From contig DATMLO010000149.1 in the NCBI GenBank assembly GCA_035570495.1, positions 23,622 through 87,621 of the forward strand: a stretch of DNA of 64,000 nt, written 5' to 3'. Source of the stretch: DATARH01 sp035570495. GTDB taxonomy: Bacteria; Pseudomonadota; Alphaproteobacteria; ATCC43930; CGMCC-115725. The position numbers and the translations under genes are program-made. Under the pieces are notes generated by a model. The model made no database searches, had not been told where the DNA came from, and was given only the letters and a program-made list of their open reading frames with translations. This document shows positions 16,565-24,910 of the stretch, piece after piece (positions within the stretch are counted from its first letter, which is position 1; each line of letters begins with the position of its first letter).

Positions 16565-17869
16565 CTACTCGGCGAGGGCCAGCTTCGCCGCGCTCGCCGC
16601 GGCCCCCAGCTCCTCGTCCGGCCTGATCCAAAACGCCGTCACCGAGCCCAGCAGCATCAACCCCATCGACGCGATAAACGGCATGGTCCAGCTGCCGGTG
16701 CGGTCGAGGATCCAGCCGAACGCCACCGGCGACAGGATGCCCGCCACCGCGCCGGCGGCGTTCATCAGCGCGCTGGCGCTGCCGGCATAATGAGGGGCGA
16801 TATCCATCGTCGCGATCCACATCGGGGTGATCGCCATGTCGAGGAAGAACAGCGCGAGGGTGAAGCTGATGACCCCGGGGATCAGATCGTGCACCAGGAT
16901 CGCCGGGATCAGGGCGCTGAGCGCCAGCAACAGACAGATCGTCACCATCAGCGATCGGGCGATCGACTTGCGCCCGGTGCGGCGCAACAGATGGTCGCTG
17001 ATCACCCCGCCAGAGAACTCGGCGAACATCGCGCAGAGGAACGTCGCGGCGTAGAACATCGCCGACTTTTTCATGTCGACGCCGTAATTCTTCGAAAACA
17101 GCGACGGCATCCAGGTCACGTAGAGCCAGCCGGTCCACCCCATGCAGAAATAGGTGATCATCGATGGCGCCATGCGCGGGATCAGCCGGCGCCACGGCAC
17201 CGGTCCCGAATAGCGCGACGCCTGTCCGGCATTTTGCGCGAGCGCGGCAACCTCCTCTGCGGTCACCCTCGGGTGCTCGCTCGGCTCGTCGCGGAAATAG
17301 CGGAACCACCACAGCGCCCAGACGGCCGAGACGATGCCGAGCAGCACAAAGATCATCCGCCACGACATCACGGTGATGAGAAAGGCGACGATCGGCGCGG
17401 TCACGCCGGCGCCGATGCGCCCGGCGGCATGGGTCAGCCCCATGCCAAACCCGCGCGAGGCTTCCGTCGTCCATTTGGCGAGCGCCCGTGTCGCCGCCGG
17501 CAAGGTCGCGCCCTCGCCCATGCCGAGACAGAAGCGCACTGCGAACAGGGTCAGGAGCCCGCCGACGGCGCCCGTCGCCATTGTCGTCAGCGCCCAGGCC
17601 AGCGCGCAGACCGCCAGGGTGCGCCGCGCGCCATAGCGATCGGCGATCCAGCCGCCGACCAGCTGAAACGGCGCATAGGCATAATTGAACGCGGAAAACG
17701 CGATGCCGAGCTGGATGTTGGTGAGCCCGAGATCGGATTTGATCGTCTCGGCCGCCGCCGCGAGGTTCACGCGGTCGACAAACAGCATCACGTGCATCGC
17801 GCACAGGATCAGCAGGAAATTGCGGGTCGCCCGCCCCGTGTTCGTCCACCCGGAGAACAGACCCGTCAT
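16565..17869 (-). CDS. MFS transporter, anion:cation symporter type
   Basis: A 434-residue, 12-helix carrier. 'FVDRVNLAAAAETIKSDLGL', 'GGWIADRYGARR' (loop 2-3 motif) and 'FCLGMGEGATLPAATRALAK' are typical of the ACS family, which carries hexuronates, tartrate, phthalate and related organic anions with H+ or Na+. It follows the frameshifted cupin gene and precedes (in gene order on this strand) nothing obvious; the CaiB CoA-transferase upstream is separated by repeats. An organic acid substrate is likely, identity unknown. Confidence 0.9.
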   Translation of the reverse strand: MTGLFSGWTNTGRATRNFLLILCAMHVMLFVDRVNLAAAAETIKSDLGLTNIQLGIAFSAFNYAYAPFQLVGGWIADRYGARRTLAVCALAWALTTMATGAVGGLLTLFAVRFCLGMGEGATLPAATRALAKWTTEASRGFGMGLTHAAGRIGAGVTAPIVAFLITVMSWRMIFVLLGIVSAVWALWWFRYFRDEPSEHPRVTAEEVAALAQNAGQASRYSGPVPWRRLIPRMAPSMITYFCMGWTGWLYVTWMPSLFSKNYGVDMKKSAMFYAATFLCAMFAEFSGGVISDHLLRRTGRKSIARSLMVTICLLLALSALIPAILVHDLIPGVISFTLALFFLDMAITPMWIATMDIAPHYAGSASALMNAAGAVAGILSPVAFGWILDRTGSWTMPFIASMGLMLLGSVTAFWIRPDEELGAAASAAKLALAE

Positions 17870-17917
17870 CGCCGCTCTCCGCCGCGCTCAGCACTGGTCC
17901 CGTGACAGAGCATGGCC

Positions 17918-18005
17918 GACCCCACTCCGCGGTGCGGGGTCAGCATGACAGAATGTCGCAGGGGGCGTCCATCTCCCTCTCCCGCGCGATACGCGGGGAG
18001 AGGGT
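17918..18005. repeat. Two intergenic palindromes
   Basis: Between the MFS and CoA-transferase genes are two hairpins. One is at about 17919-17941 with arms CCCC...GGGG around CCGCGG. The other is at 17976-18004 with arms CCCTCTCCC and GGGGAGAGGG. The second is the same repeat type as the in-frame insertion inside the citrate synthase gene at 23306-23370. It lies immediately downstream of the CoA-transferase stop and could also end its transcript. Confidence 0.6.
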
Positions 18006-18011
18006 TGCCCA

Positions 18012-19211
18012 TTACGCCGCGGCGAAAGCCCCCGCTTCGCGCATCCCGGCGATATCGGCCTGGTTGTAACCGAGCTCGCGCAGGATCTCGTCGTTGTGCT
18101 GGCCGTTATCCGGCGTCGGCAGGCGCATCCGCGCCGGCTCGGGCGTCTTCATCATGTTGATCGCCTGGCCGACGACCTGCAATTCGCCGAGCCGCGGATG
18201 GTCCATCGGCCGCGCCATCTCCAGGTGTTGCACCTGCGGGTCGTTAAAGGTCTGATCGATCGTGTAGAGCGGGCCGCACGGGACGCCGACCTCGTTCAAC
18301 AGCTCGATCCAATAAGCGCTCGGTTTCGTCTTGGTAACTTCGCTGAGGATCTCATTGAGCTTCTTGCGATTTTTCGACCGCGCCGGGCCGGTCGCGTAAT
18401 CCGGGTCGGTCAGGAGATGCGGCACCTCCGCCGCCTCGCAGAAGCGCTTGTAGAGATTGTCGCCCGAGGCGGCGATGTTGATCTGCCCGTCCGCGGTCGG
18501 GAAGAGGCCGGTTGGGATCCCGGTCGGGTGGTCGTTGCCCGCCTGCTTGGCGACCTCGCCGGCCTGTAGCCAGCGCGAGCCCTGGAAGTCGAGCATGAAA
18601 ATCTGCGCCTCGAGCAGCGAGGTGTGCACCCACTGCCCCTCGCCTGTCTTCTCGCGTTCGATCAGCGCCATCATCATCGCCTGCGCCAGCAGCAGCCCGG
18701 CGCAAAGATCGTCGATCGGGATGCCGACACGCACCGGACCCTGGCCGGGGAAGCCGGTGATCGACATGAGGCCCCCCATGCCCTGGGCGATCTGGTCGAC
18801 GCCGGGCCGCTTGGCATAAGGCCCGGTCTGGCCAAAGCCCGAGATGCTGCCGTAGACGATGCGCGGGTTGATCTTCTTTACCGACTCATAGTCGACGCCG
18901 AGGCGATGCTTCACGGTCGAGCGGAAATTCTCGACGATGACATCGGCTTTCGCCGCCAGTTTCATAAAAATAGCGAGACCTTCCTTGGTCTTCAGATTGA
19001 TCGCCAGGCTGCGCTTGTTACGGTGCAGGTTCTGAAAATCGAACCCCTCGCGGCGCGAGCCGGTGATGTCGGTACCGGGGCCGCCGGGCGGTTCGATCTT
19101 GATGACATTGGCGCCCCAATCGGCGAACTGGCGCACCGCGGTCGGCCCGGCGCGGGCATGAGTCAGGTCGAGGACGGTGTAACCGGACAGCGGCAGGGAT
19201 CCGACGCTCAC
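18012..19211 (-). CDS. CaiB/BaiF family III CoA-transferase
   Basis: A 399-residue family III CoA-transferase moving CoA between organic acids. The N-terminal 'TVLDLTHARAGPTAVRQFAD', 'ANVIKIEPPGGPGTDI', 'NLHRNKRSLAINLKTKEG' and 'DVIVENFRST' are all diagnostic; the catalytic Asp lies in 'RPGVDQIAQGMGG'. GTG 19211 is the start because a perfect GGAGGA precedes it by about 8 bases; upstream in-frame sequence lacks homology. It may work with the split TPP decarboxylase and MFS carrier upstream on the same strand, but a substrate such as formyl-, oxalyl- or succinyl-CoA cannot be selected. Confidence 0.92.
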   Translation of the reverse strand: MSVGSLPLSGYTVLDLTHARAGPTAVRQFADWGANVIKIEPPGGPGTDITGSRREGFDFQNLHRNKRSLAINLKTKEGLAIFMKLAAKADVIVENFRSTVKHRLGVDYESVKKINPRIVYGSISGFGQTGPYAKRPGVDQIAQGMGGLMSITGFPGQGPVRVGIPIDDLCAGLLLAQAMMMALIEREKTGEGQWVHTSLLEAQIFMLDFQGSRWLQAGEVAKQAGNDHPTGIPTGLFPTADGQINIAASGDNLYKRFCEAAEVPHLLTDPDYATGPARSKNRKKLNEILSEVTKTKPSAYWIELLNEVGVPCGPLYTIDQTFNDPQVQHLEMARPMDHPRLGELQVVGQAINMMKTPEPARMRLPTPDNGQHNDEILRELGYNQADIAGMREAGAFAAA

Positions 19212-19299
19212 GATGGTTTCCTCCAAAAAATCAGCCAAATCTCGTCGGCAACTCTCGCCCGCCGCTCGGCGCAACGTCAAGGATCGCCAGCGTCTGCGG

Positions 19300-20541
19300 T
19301 CAGTCGTCCGCGGCAGCCAGTTGCGCGCCACGCCTGGTGACACGCGCGACCGGCACGCACATCAGAGCGAGAAACACGCCGAGGATCACAAAGATCGACG
19401 TCGTGCCCCAGGTATCGGCGATGACTCCCATGATCGGCGGGATGATAATCGCCGCGAGCCGATTCATCGTCTGACGCAGCCCCACCACCGCGCCCTGGCG
19501 ATACGGCCCGACGGCCTTCGCCTGCACCGAGAACATCATCGGCTGCACCACGCCTTGCAGCCAGCCGCGCACGACATTCGCGGCGAGCAGCAGCGCGTAG
19601 ACGCCGCCGAGAAACGGCGTGATGCAGATCACCGCGATCGAGATGATCGTGCCGGAAAGCATCGTTCTCTGCGGGTCGCCCATGCGCATCGCCCGCCCAG
19701 CGAACAAATGGCCAAGCCCGCTGAAAATCTCCACCGTCGCGAACAGGATGCCGATCGTCGTGCCGACGAGGCCTATCCCGTGCAGGTAGACGATGTAGAG
19801 CGATTGCTGCACGCCCATCGTCGCGGTGCGCAGAAAGATGATCGCCATCGAGGTGAAGACCACCGGGATCACCATCAACGCGAAGCACTGCACGTAGTCC
19901 GAGACGTTCGGCAGCAACTCGCGCAGCCGGAAACTGCCCGCCACTCCCGGCGTCCGCTCCTTGGCCTCCGGTGCGCGCAGCAGCGCGACCGTCAGCGCGC
20001 CCCCCCACAGCGCACCGAGGACAAAGGCTGGCCACGCCCCGCCGAAATCCCACACCAAGCCCACGATGATCGGCGCCGCCGTGGTGCCGATCCGGGCGAA
20101 AAAGCTGAACCGGCCGATATATTCGGCCTCGCCCTCGGCAAGCTGGGCGATCAGCGTTTGCGCTCCCGACCACGCGAAATTGAGCGCCGCGCCATTGGCG
20201 ATCTGCAGCAGCAGGAGCGGCCAAAACCACGGCAGCAGCGGAAAGACGGGCGCGAGCAAGATGGCCGACCACACAAAAAACAAGGTCACCCGCCGCGTCC
20301 CGAAGCGGTCCATCAACACGCCGATATGGATCGACAGCAGTACCGCGAGCAACGAGCGCGCGCCGACCAGAAGGCCAACCTGGCTCGCGTTCATACCGAG
20401 CGACAGACCGTAGAGCGGGATAAGGAAATTGTAGAAGTCGCTGTAACCCATGCCGAACAGCCCGACGAGATAGATCGGCGCCGGGTTGGTTAGCCCCGAA
20501 GGTCTAACGACTCGAGGTCGGGCGGGTGTCTCGCCTCTCAT
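19300..20541 (-). CDS. MFS transporter
   Basis: A 413-residue membrane protein with about 12 helices. 'GYSDFYNFLIPLYGLSLGM', 'LLSIHIGVLMDRFGTRRVT' (loop 2-3 motif) and 'PYRQGAVVGLRQTMNRLAAI' fit the major facilitator superfamily. No subfamily is clear. It lies between a CoA-transferase and a split TPP-dependent decarboxylase on the same strand and probably imports or exports the acid these handle. The start at 20541 is the longest; a start nearer 'MGYSDF' is unlikely because a helix would be lost. Confidence 0.85.
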   Translation of the reverse strand: MRGETPARPRVVRPSGLTNPAPIYLVGLFGMGYSDFYNFLIPLYGLSLGMNASQVGLLVGARSLLAVLLSIHIGVLMDRFGTRRVTLFFVWSAILLAPVFPLLPWFWPLLLLQIANGAALNFAWSGAQTLIAQLAEGEAEYIGRFSFFARIGTTAAPIIVGLVWDFGGAWPAFVLGALWGGALTVALLRAPEAKERTPGVAGSFRLRELLPNVSDYVQCFALMVIPVVFTSMAIIFLRTATMGVQQSLYIVYLHGIGLVGTTIGILFATVEIFSGLGHLFAGRAMRMGDPQRTMLSGTIISIAVICITPFLGGVYALLLAANVVRGWLQGVVQPMMFSVQAKAVGPYRQGAVVGLRQTMNRLAAIIIPPIMGVIADTWGTTSIFVILGVFLALMCVPVARVTRRGAQLAAADD

Positions 20542-20613
20542 TCTGCCGGCGAGTGTCGGGCTTTTTTGCCGCGCCCTAAAGCGCGTCGTCCGCAGGGGTG
20601 GGGTGCGGCGGCG

Positions 20614-21204
20614 CTACTTCACGCCGGTTGCGCGGCGGAAGCGGTTTTTCAGGTACACCCCGTCGCGCGACGGCAGCACGCGGGGCGGCTCGTCGGCGAG
20701 GATCGCGACGCGCGCGAAGAGTGTGCCGGTCATCGCCTGCGCGCGCCGGGCGAAATCGGCGAGCGCGGTCTCGTCGGTAATGTCGAGCGCCGCCGCGATG
20801 CCGCAGGACCGCGCTACCCCGACGAGGTCGACCGCACTGTCGGTGTGGCTCGGCTGCATGCCGGTCTCGGCATAGCGGCCGTTGTCGAAGACCGCGATCG
20901 CCAGATTGGGCGGCGCCTGCACCCCGATCGTCGCCAGCGCACCGAGGCCCATCAGCGTATCGCCGTCCCCGGTCACCACCAGCACCGGCCGATCGGCACG
21001 CGCGATCGCCAGACCCAGCCCGACCATCGCCGCACCGCCCATCGCGCCCCACAGATAGAAATTGCGCTCGTCATCGGCGACCGACGCAGCGTCATAGGTG
21101 GTCGAGCCGAGCCCCGTGACCACCAGCGTCTCGCCCCGCTCGGCGAGCAGCACGCGGATCGCGGCGCGGCGGTCGAGCCGCGGCTGATTGCTGCCGGCGG
21201 TCAT
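20614..21204 (-). CDS. TPP-dependent decarboxylase, C-terminal (beta) subunit
   Basis: A 196-residue TPP-binding (PP) domain. 'YLWGAMGGAAMVGLGLAIAR' and the Mg/TPP motif beginning 'VTGDGDTLMGLGALATIG' and ending in 'AVFDNGRYAETG' are typical of the beta subunit of sulfopyruvate decarboxylase (ComE) and the matching half of phosphonopyruvate decarboxylase. Its ATG overlaps the TGA of the alpha subunit (ATGA), indicating a heteromeric enzyme. Substrate is a 2-oxo acid; which one is not shown. Confidence 0.82.
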   Translation of the reverse strand: MTAGSNQPRLDRRAAIRVLLAERGETLVVTGLGSTTYDAASVADDERNFYLWGAMGGAAMVGLGLAIARADRPVLVVTGDGDTLMGLGALATIGVQAPPNLAIAVFDNGRYAETGMQPSHTDSAVDLVGVARSCGIAAALDITDETALADFARRAQAMTGTLFARVAILADEPPRVLPSRDGVYLKNRFRRATGVK

Positions 21205-21722
21205 TCCTTCACCCATTTCTTCGCGCCGATGAGGCGCTGCGACAGCAGCACCGCCGTGGCGAGGCCGCCGTTGAACGCGATGTCGAGCGCCGCGGCGACA
21301 GTGTCGGCCGCGTCTGCCGCGTCGTCGACCCGGTAGACCAGCACATCCATCAGTTCGAGCGCCGCTTGGGTCTTCGACCCCATCGCCACCTGCCACGGGT
21401 TGAACTCGGCCCATTCGCCGCGCATCGTCAGCGGAAATCGGCAGGCTTTCGCGAGGCTCAGCATGTTGATGCAGTTGCCGACCCCGCTCGATTGCATCAA
21501 CAGCGCGCAGCGTTGCCCGCCGAGCCAGGCGCCGGCGGCGAGCGCGATCCCTTCCTCTTCGGTGGTCAGCGACACCGCGCGGATCTTGGAATCGGCGTGG
21601 CAGCGCTCGATCAGCCGCGCATGCCCGGCATCCGGAACATAGCCAACCTGGCGAATATCCGCCGCCGTCAGCGCGGCGAAGATCGCGTCGCGCCAATCCA
21701 CGCTCTGGCTCATGCCCCTCAT
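21201..21722 (-). CDS. TPP-dependent decarboxylase, N-terminal (alpha) subunit
   Basis: A 173-residue Pyr domain: 'IRQVGYVPDAGHARLIERC', 'LTTEEEGIALAAGAWLGGQ' (with the catalytic Glu that activates TPP) and 'LLMQSSGVGNCINMLSLAKA'. This is the alpha subunit partner (ComD-like) of the gene that overlaps its end. Together they equal one full-length sulfopyruvate/phosphonopyruvate decarboxylase. ATG 21722 is preferred over 21713 because AGGAG lies 5 bases before it. Confidence 0.82.
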   Translation of the reverse strand: MRGMSQSVDWRDAIFAALTAADIRQVGYVPDAGHARLIERCHADSKIRAVSLTTEEEGIALAAGAWLGGQRCALLMQSSGVGNCINMLSLAKACRFPLTMRGEWAEFNPWQVAMGSKTQAALELMDVLVYRVDDAADAADTVAAALDIAFNGGLATAVLLSQRLIGAKKWVKE

Positions 21723-21818
21723 GTTCTCCTGCGGCCCGTTTTGCGGCGCCCCACTGATAACTCAGCCCCGACGGCGCGCAAAGCCGCCGCTCGGCATGGC
21801 TTCCTTGTTCGCCGCGCC

Positions 21819-22409
21819 TCAGTCTATCGGCATGGTCGAGGTTGGGCAGGTAGCACGGCGGGCGGCCGCGCGCGGCATCTTCGCCCAGGCCGCCGTATCG
21901 TCGTTCCCCATCGGAATGCATTCGGCGAGCTGTCCCGGCACGAAAAACACGAGGCGCGGCTTCTCGTCCGACGGAAAGGTGAAGTCGAACGCGCCAAGAT
22001 ATTCCCACCCATCGCCGCGCCCGGAGGTCAGCGGCGCCGCGTCGAACGGCTTCAGAGTGATCTCCACGTCATGGCCTTGCGCGCTCAGAAGCGCGAGATG
22101 GTTGTCGTCGATGCGGTAGAGGCTGGTGCGCGCACGATGCGCCCAGTCCCAGCCGGGGATTGTCGCGATATGGTACTGGCCGTCGCTGATGAAGGTCACA
22201 TGGCGCCCGGAATCGCGCGCCTCGTCGTCGGACAGAAAGAGGTCGAGCCGGGCATTAAAGCCATATTGCGGGATTTCCGCGACCGCCGAATAGCGCGGCA
22301 CCATCAGATACCAGGCGGTGTAGAGCGAGATCGCCGCGGCTGGCAGTACCGCAACCCCGCAGATGATCGCGACGACCAAAAGCGACTGGCCGAGAAAACG
22401 CTTAGACAC
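21819..22409 (-). CDS. Membrane-anchored protein, unknown function
   Basis: A 196-residue protein with one N-terminal membrane segment ('LLVVAIICGVAVLPAAAISL') and a probable periplasmic domain ('RLDLFLSDDEARDSGRHVTF', 'LALLSAQGHDVEITLKPFD', 'EKPRLVFFVPGQLAECIPMG'). The C-terminus is Arg/Thr/Cys-bearing. I do not recognise the family. It is isolated between the TPP decarboxylase and the citrate synthase genes, all on the minus strand. Confidence 0.7.
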   Translation of the reverse strand: MSKRFLGQSLLVVAIICGVAVLPAAAISLYTAWYLMVPRYSAVAEIPQYGFNARLDLFLSDDEARDSGRHVTFISDGQYHIATIPGWDWAHRARTSLYRIDDNHLALLSAQGHDVEITLKPFDAAPLTSGRGDGWEYLGAFDFTFPSDEKPRLVFFVPGQLAECIPMGNDDTAAWAKMPRAAARRATCPTSTMPID

Positions 22410-22534
22410 GGCGAAAACTCAAATTCTGCGCGCTACCTGGCAATTGCGGTGCAATGCCGGCGCCAACTCTAGCGGCCGTGCCGGCAAATGCGTGCGCGAG
22501 TTTGGTATTGCTCCGTTGCATGCGTGATAAAGCC

Positions 22535-23704
22535 TCAGCCCGCACGGCGTCCGGTGTAGCGGGCGCGCGGGCGGATCAGCACGCCGGTTTCGTATTGCTC
22601 CATCGCGTGCGCGATCCAACCGACCGACCGTGCGACGAGAAAGATCGCCAGCGCCGAACCGGGCGGAAGACCGAGCGCGGTGGTCGCCGCGCCGAGCGCG
22701 AAATCGATATTGGGGGCTTGCCCGGTCAGCTCCATCGCCGCGACCGCCGCCGCCGCCGCGCGCCGCCCCGCCTCTGGACGCGCTGCAATCAGCGCGTCGA
22801 CGATCGCCAGCGCGCGCGGGTCGCCATTCGGGTAAAGCGGCTGGCCGAGCCCAGGCAACGCTTCGCCGCGCTGGAGCCGTGCCGCCATCAGCGGCAACGG
22901 CTCGGCGCTGTCGCCCAACTCGCGAAACAGCGCCTCGGCTTGCGATGACGCACCACCGTGCCGCCGCCCCGACAACGCCGCGAGCGCGCCCGACACCGCT
23001 GCATAGGGTGTCGCACCGGTCGACGCGATGCAGCGTCCGACAAAGGTCGAGGCATTCAATTCATGGTCGGCAAGCAGCACCAGACAGCGCCGCACCAGAT
23101 CGGCGGCGGCCGCGTCGAGCCGCCATGCCGTCGCGAGCTGCGCGTGCACCGGCGACGGCCCGGCGCCGGCGACGCACGCCGCCAGCTCGGCGAGGATCAG
23201 CCTTCCGGTGCGCACGACCCCCGCTTTTGTCAGGTCGAGCGCCGCATGATCTGCCGCGCTCATCTCCGCGAGGCGGATTTGGCAGCGTTCGATGACGCCG
23301 ATAATACCCTCGCCCCGTTTACGGGGAGAGGGGGGAACCCACGCCGCAGGCGTGGGAGGGTGAGGGGCGGCCACCGCGCGATCATCCCAAAGGATGTCGG
23401 CCACCTCCTCCAACGTCGCGGTCTCGGCCAAAACCAGCGCATCACGGCCGCGATAAAAGAGCCGGTGATCTTCGATCAGGCAGATTGCTGAGCCGATGAC
23501 CGGGATCAGATCCTCGGCCGGCGGCCGGGCGCGGGTCGTGCCGCGGCCGGCGCGGAAGCTCTCGATCTCGTCGACGTCGTAATGGCGCTCGCGGCTGCCG
23601 ACGATCTCCGTTGATCGCAACAAACCACGGCTTACATAAGCGTAGAGCGTATCAACCTTGACGCCGAGCCGGTCGGCCGCCTCGCGCGCAGACAACAGCA
23701 ACAT
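22535..23704 (-). CDS. Citrate synthase family protein with N-terminal MerR-like DNA-binding domain
   Basis: About 389 residues. 'LLLSAREAADRLGVKVDTLY' then 'YVSRGLLRS' is a MerR-type winged helix at the N-terminus. From about residue 65 a citrate synthase domain follows: 'DHRLFYRGRDA', 'LVLLADHELNASTF', 'GALAALSGRRHGGAS', 'GEALPGLGQPLYPNGDPRA', 'PNIDFALGAATTALGLPPGS'. Such fusions are known and are thought to be regulators or variant synthases. Two oddities are an in-frame palindromic insertion encoding about 22 residues (near 114-135) and a perfect 25-bp palindrome just upstream (23736-23760). ATG 23704 gives the normal domain start; TTG 23737 is an alternative. Divergent from a cupin gene. 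Confidence 0.85.
   Translation of the reverse strand: MLLLSAREAADRLGVKVDTLYAYVSRGLLRSTEIVGSRERHYDVDEIESFRAGRGTTRARPPAEDLIPVIGSAICLIEDHRLFYRGRDALVLAETATLEEVADILWDDRAVAAPHPPTPAAWVPPSPRKRGEGIIGVIERCQIRLAEMSAADHAALDLTKAGVVRTGRLILAELAACVAGAGPSPVHAQLATAWRLDAAAADLVRRCLVLLADHELNASTFVGRCIASTGATPYAAVSGALAALSGRRHGGASSQAEALFRELGDSAEPLPLMAARLQRGEALPGLGQPLYPNGDPRALAIVDALIAARPEAGRRAAAAAVAAMELTGQAPNIDFALGAATTALGLPPGSALAIFLVARSVGWIAHAMEQYETGVLIRPRARYTGRRAG
23306..23370. repeat. Palindromic repeat inserted in frame within the citrate synthase gene
   Basis: About 65 bases form nested inverted arms: ACCCTCGCCCCG...CGGGGAGAGGG at 23306-23333 and CCCACGCC/GGCGTGGG at 23338-23355, with outer CCCTC and GAGGG complementarity. 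It is translated as a Pro/Arg/Gly-rich stretch in an otherwise well-conserved domain. A related hairpin is intergenic at 17976-18004. This resembles the coding palindromic elements known from Rickettsia in behaviour, not in sequence. Confidence 0.7.
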
Positions 23705-23735
23705 CTTCCGCCGGTCCGATCTGCAAACTTGATCC

Positions 23736-23760
23736 AATCTTGATTCAGAGAATCAAGATT
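23736..23760. promoter_or_regulatory. Perfect 25-bp palindrome in divergent promoter region
   Basis: Arms AATCTTGATTC (23736-23746) and GAATCAAGATT (23750-23760) with a 3-base spacer are perfectly complementary. An extra CTTGAT half lies just left at 23728-23733. It sits 32-56 bases before the ATG of the DNA-binding-domain citrate synthase and 55 bases before the cupin gene. A binding site for the N-terminal MerR-like domain, giving autoregulation, is the simplest reading. Confidence 0.65.
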
Positions 23761-23814
23761 GACTCACACCGCCCGGCGACGCAAGGCTCCCCCGTCCGAC
23801 CGAGGGGGCCAGCC

Positions 23815-24300
23815 ATGGCAAAACGCATCGATCCGAAAACCCTGCCGGTGATTTCCGGCACGCTCTACCCGCCGCCGTTCGACGAGCCGTGCCGGGCGCG
23901 CCACCGCACCCGGCTCGCGGACGCGGCCGGCCTCTCGCAGTACGGGGTGAACCTGGTGCGCCTCGAACCGGGCGCGTGGTCGAGCCAGCGTCACTGGCAC
24001 ACCGCGCAGGATGAGTTCGTTTACGTCCTTTCGGGCGAAATAACCCTCGTCACCGACGCCGGCGACGAAATCCTCAGGCCCGGTGACTGCGCCGGCTTCC
24101 CCGCCAATGACGGCGACGGCCACCATCTGCAAAACCGCTCGTCCGCCGACGCCACCTTCCTTGAAATGGGCCCGAGGCCGCCCGACGATCGTGCGTTCTA
24201 TTCCGACATCGACATGAAAGTGTCGGCCGAAGATCCGCCTGGCACCTACACTCATCGCGATGGGACGCCCTACCCCAAGCAGGAGCGGCGCGGAGCCTAG
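23815..24300 (+). CDS. Cupin-domain protein
   Basis: A 161-residue single-cupin protein. The metal-binding set is visible in 'WSSQRHWHTAQDEFVYVLSG' (two His and Glu) and the second His in 'GHHLQNRSSADATFLEMG'. 'RPGDCAGFPAND' lies between. ATG 23815 has GAGGGGG about 7 bases upstream. It is transcribed divergently from the citrate synthase-like regulator, sharing the palindrome, so its expression may be controlled by that protein. Its ligand is unknown; related proteins are called cupin or transcriptional-regulator-like sugar/metal binders. Confidence 0.88.
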   Translation: MAKRIDPKTLPVISGTLYPPPFDEPCRARHRTRLADAAGLSQYGVNLVRLEPGAWSSQRHWHTAQDEFVYVLSGEITLVTDAGDEILRPGDCAGFPANDGDGHHLQNRSSADATFLEMGPRPPDDRAFYSDIDMKVSAEDPPGTYTHRDGTPYPKQERRGA

Positions 24301-24346
24301 TCCCTGCCAACCCGGCGCGGAGGTGGCGCGGAGAGCTAACCCGTCC

Positions 24347-24910
24347 TCAGAATATCGCCAGGATATCGCCGCGGCGCGAGAGCACCCCCGCGAGCTGGGC
24401 GAGCTGCGTATCGATCCGCTGCTCGCTTTCCGGGGCGATCGCCAAATCGACCGGTAGCATGGCTACGAGGTCTGCGAGCTGTTTGGCGCCGCCCAGCATC
24501 AGCACATCGCAATTGCCGAGCTTGGCGAGCGTGTCGAGTTCATCGCGATGCCGCTGCCAGATGCGGTCGTTGGGTGGCACAGCGGCGCCCCGCACGCGGG
24601 TGTCGATGTCGCCAATGCGATCTTCGATCGCGCGGAACTGCCGAGCCGCCGCGAGATGCACCGGGTCCGGGTCGGGGTGCTCCCGTGTCGGCGGCGGGAG
24701 GAATTTGCGCCGGTAGCGGCCCTCGAGGTCGCGCAACCGCGCAACCGCGCCGGCGAGATGCTCGCTGACGCGCGAGCGCACTAGCAGATCATCGGCGCGC
24801 ATCTGGTTGTCGAGACGATACCAGTTATAGCCGTAGCCGTTGATCAGCATCACACCGATCCGGTAGAGCGGATCGTCCTCTCCCGGAAGCCCGGAAACGG
24901 GGCTAGCCAC
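24347..24910 (-). CDS. Protein of unknown function coupled to SPFH gene
   Basis: About 187 residues from GTG 24910, which overlaps the TAG of the SPFH gene by 8 bases. Soluble and rich in charged helices ('QMRADDLLVRSRVSEHLAGA', 'RQFRAIEDRIGDIDTRVRG', 'DELDTLAKLGNCDVLMLGGA'), with possible coiled-coil stretches. I do not recognise a domain. The translational coupling implies that it works with the SPFH protein, perhaps as a scaffold partner. Upstream in-frame sequence to 24970 lies inside the SPFH gene and is less likely to be used. Confidence 0.65.
   Translation of the reverse strand: MASPVSGLPGEDDPLYRIGVMLINGYGYNWYRLDNQMRADDLLVRSRVSEHLAGAVARLRDLEGRYRRKFLPPPTREHPDPDPVHLAAARQFRAIEDRIGDIDTRVRGAAVPPNDRIWQRHRDELDTLAKLGNCDVLMLGGAKQLADLVAMLPVDLAIAPESEQRIDTQLAQLAGVLSRRGDILAIF

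Noticed and set aside
16434..17894. A long minus-strand frame over the MFS gene
   Set aside because: Composition is Arg/Gly-rich with no helices, while the frame 16565-17869 gives a normal 12-helix MFS protein.
20614..22008. A single 464-codon frame spanning the TPP beta subunit and the region upstream
   Set aside because: Only the part after 21204 shows TPP-domain homology; upstream it is another frame of the alpha subunit gene, whose own stop overlaps the beta start.
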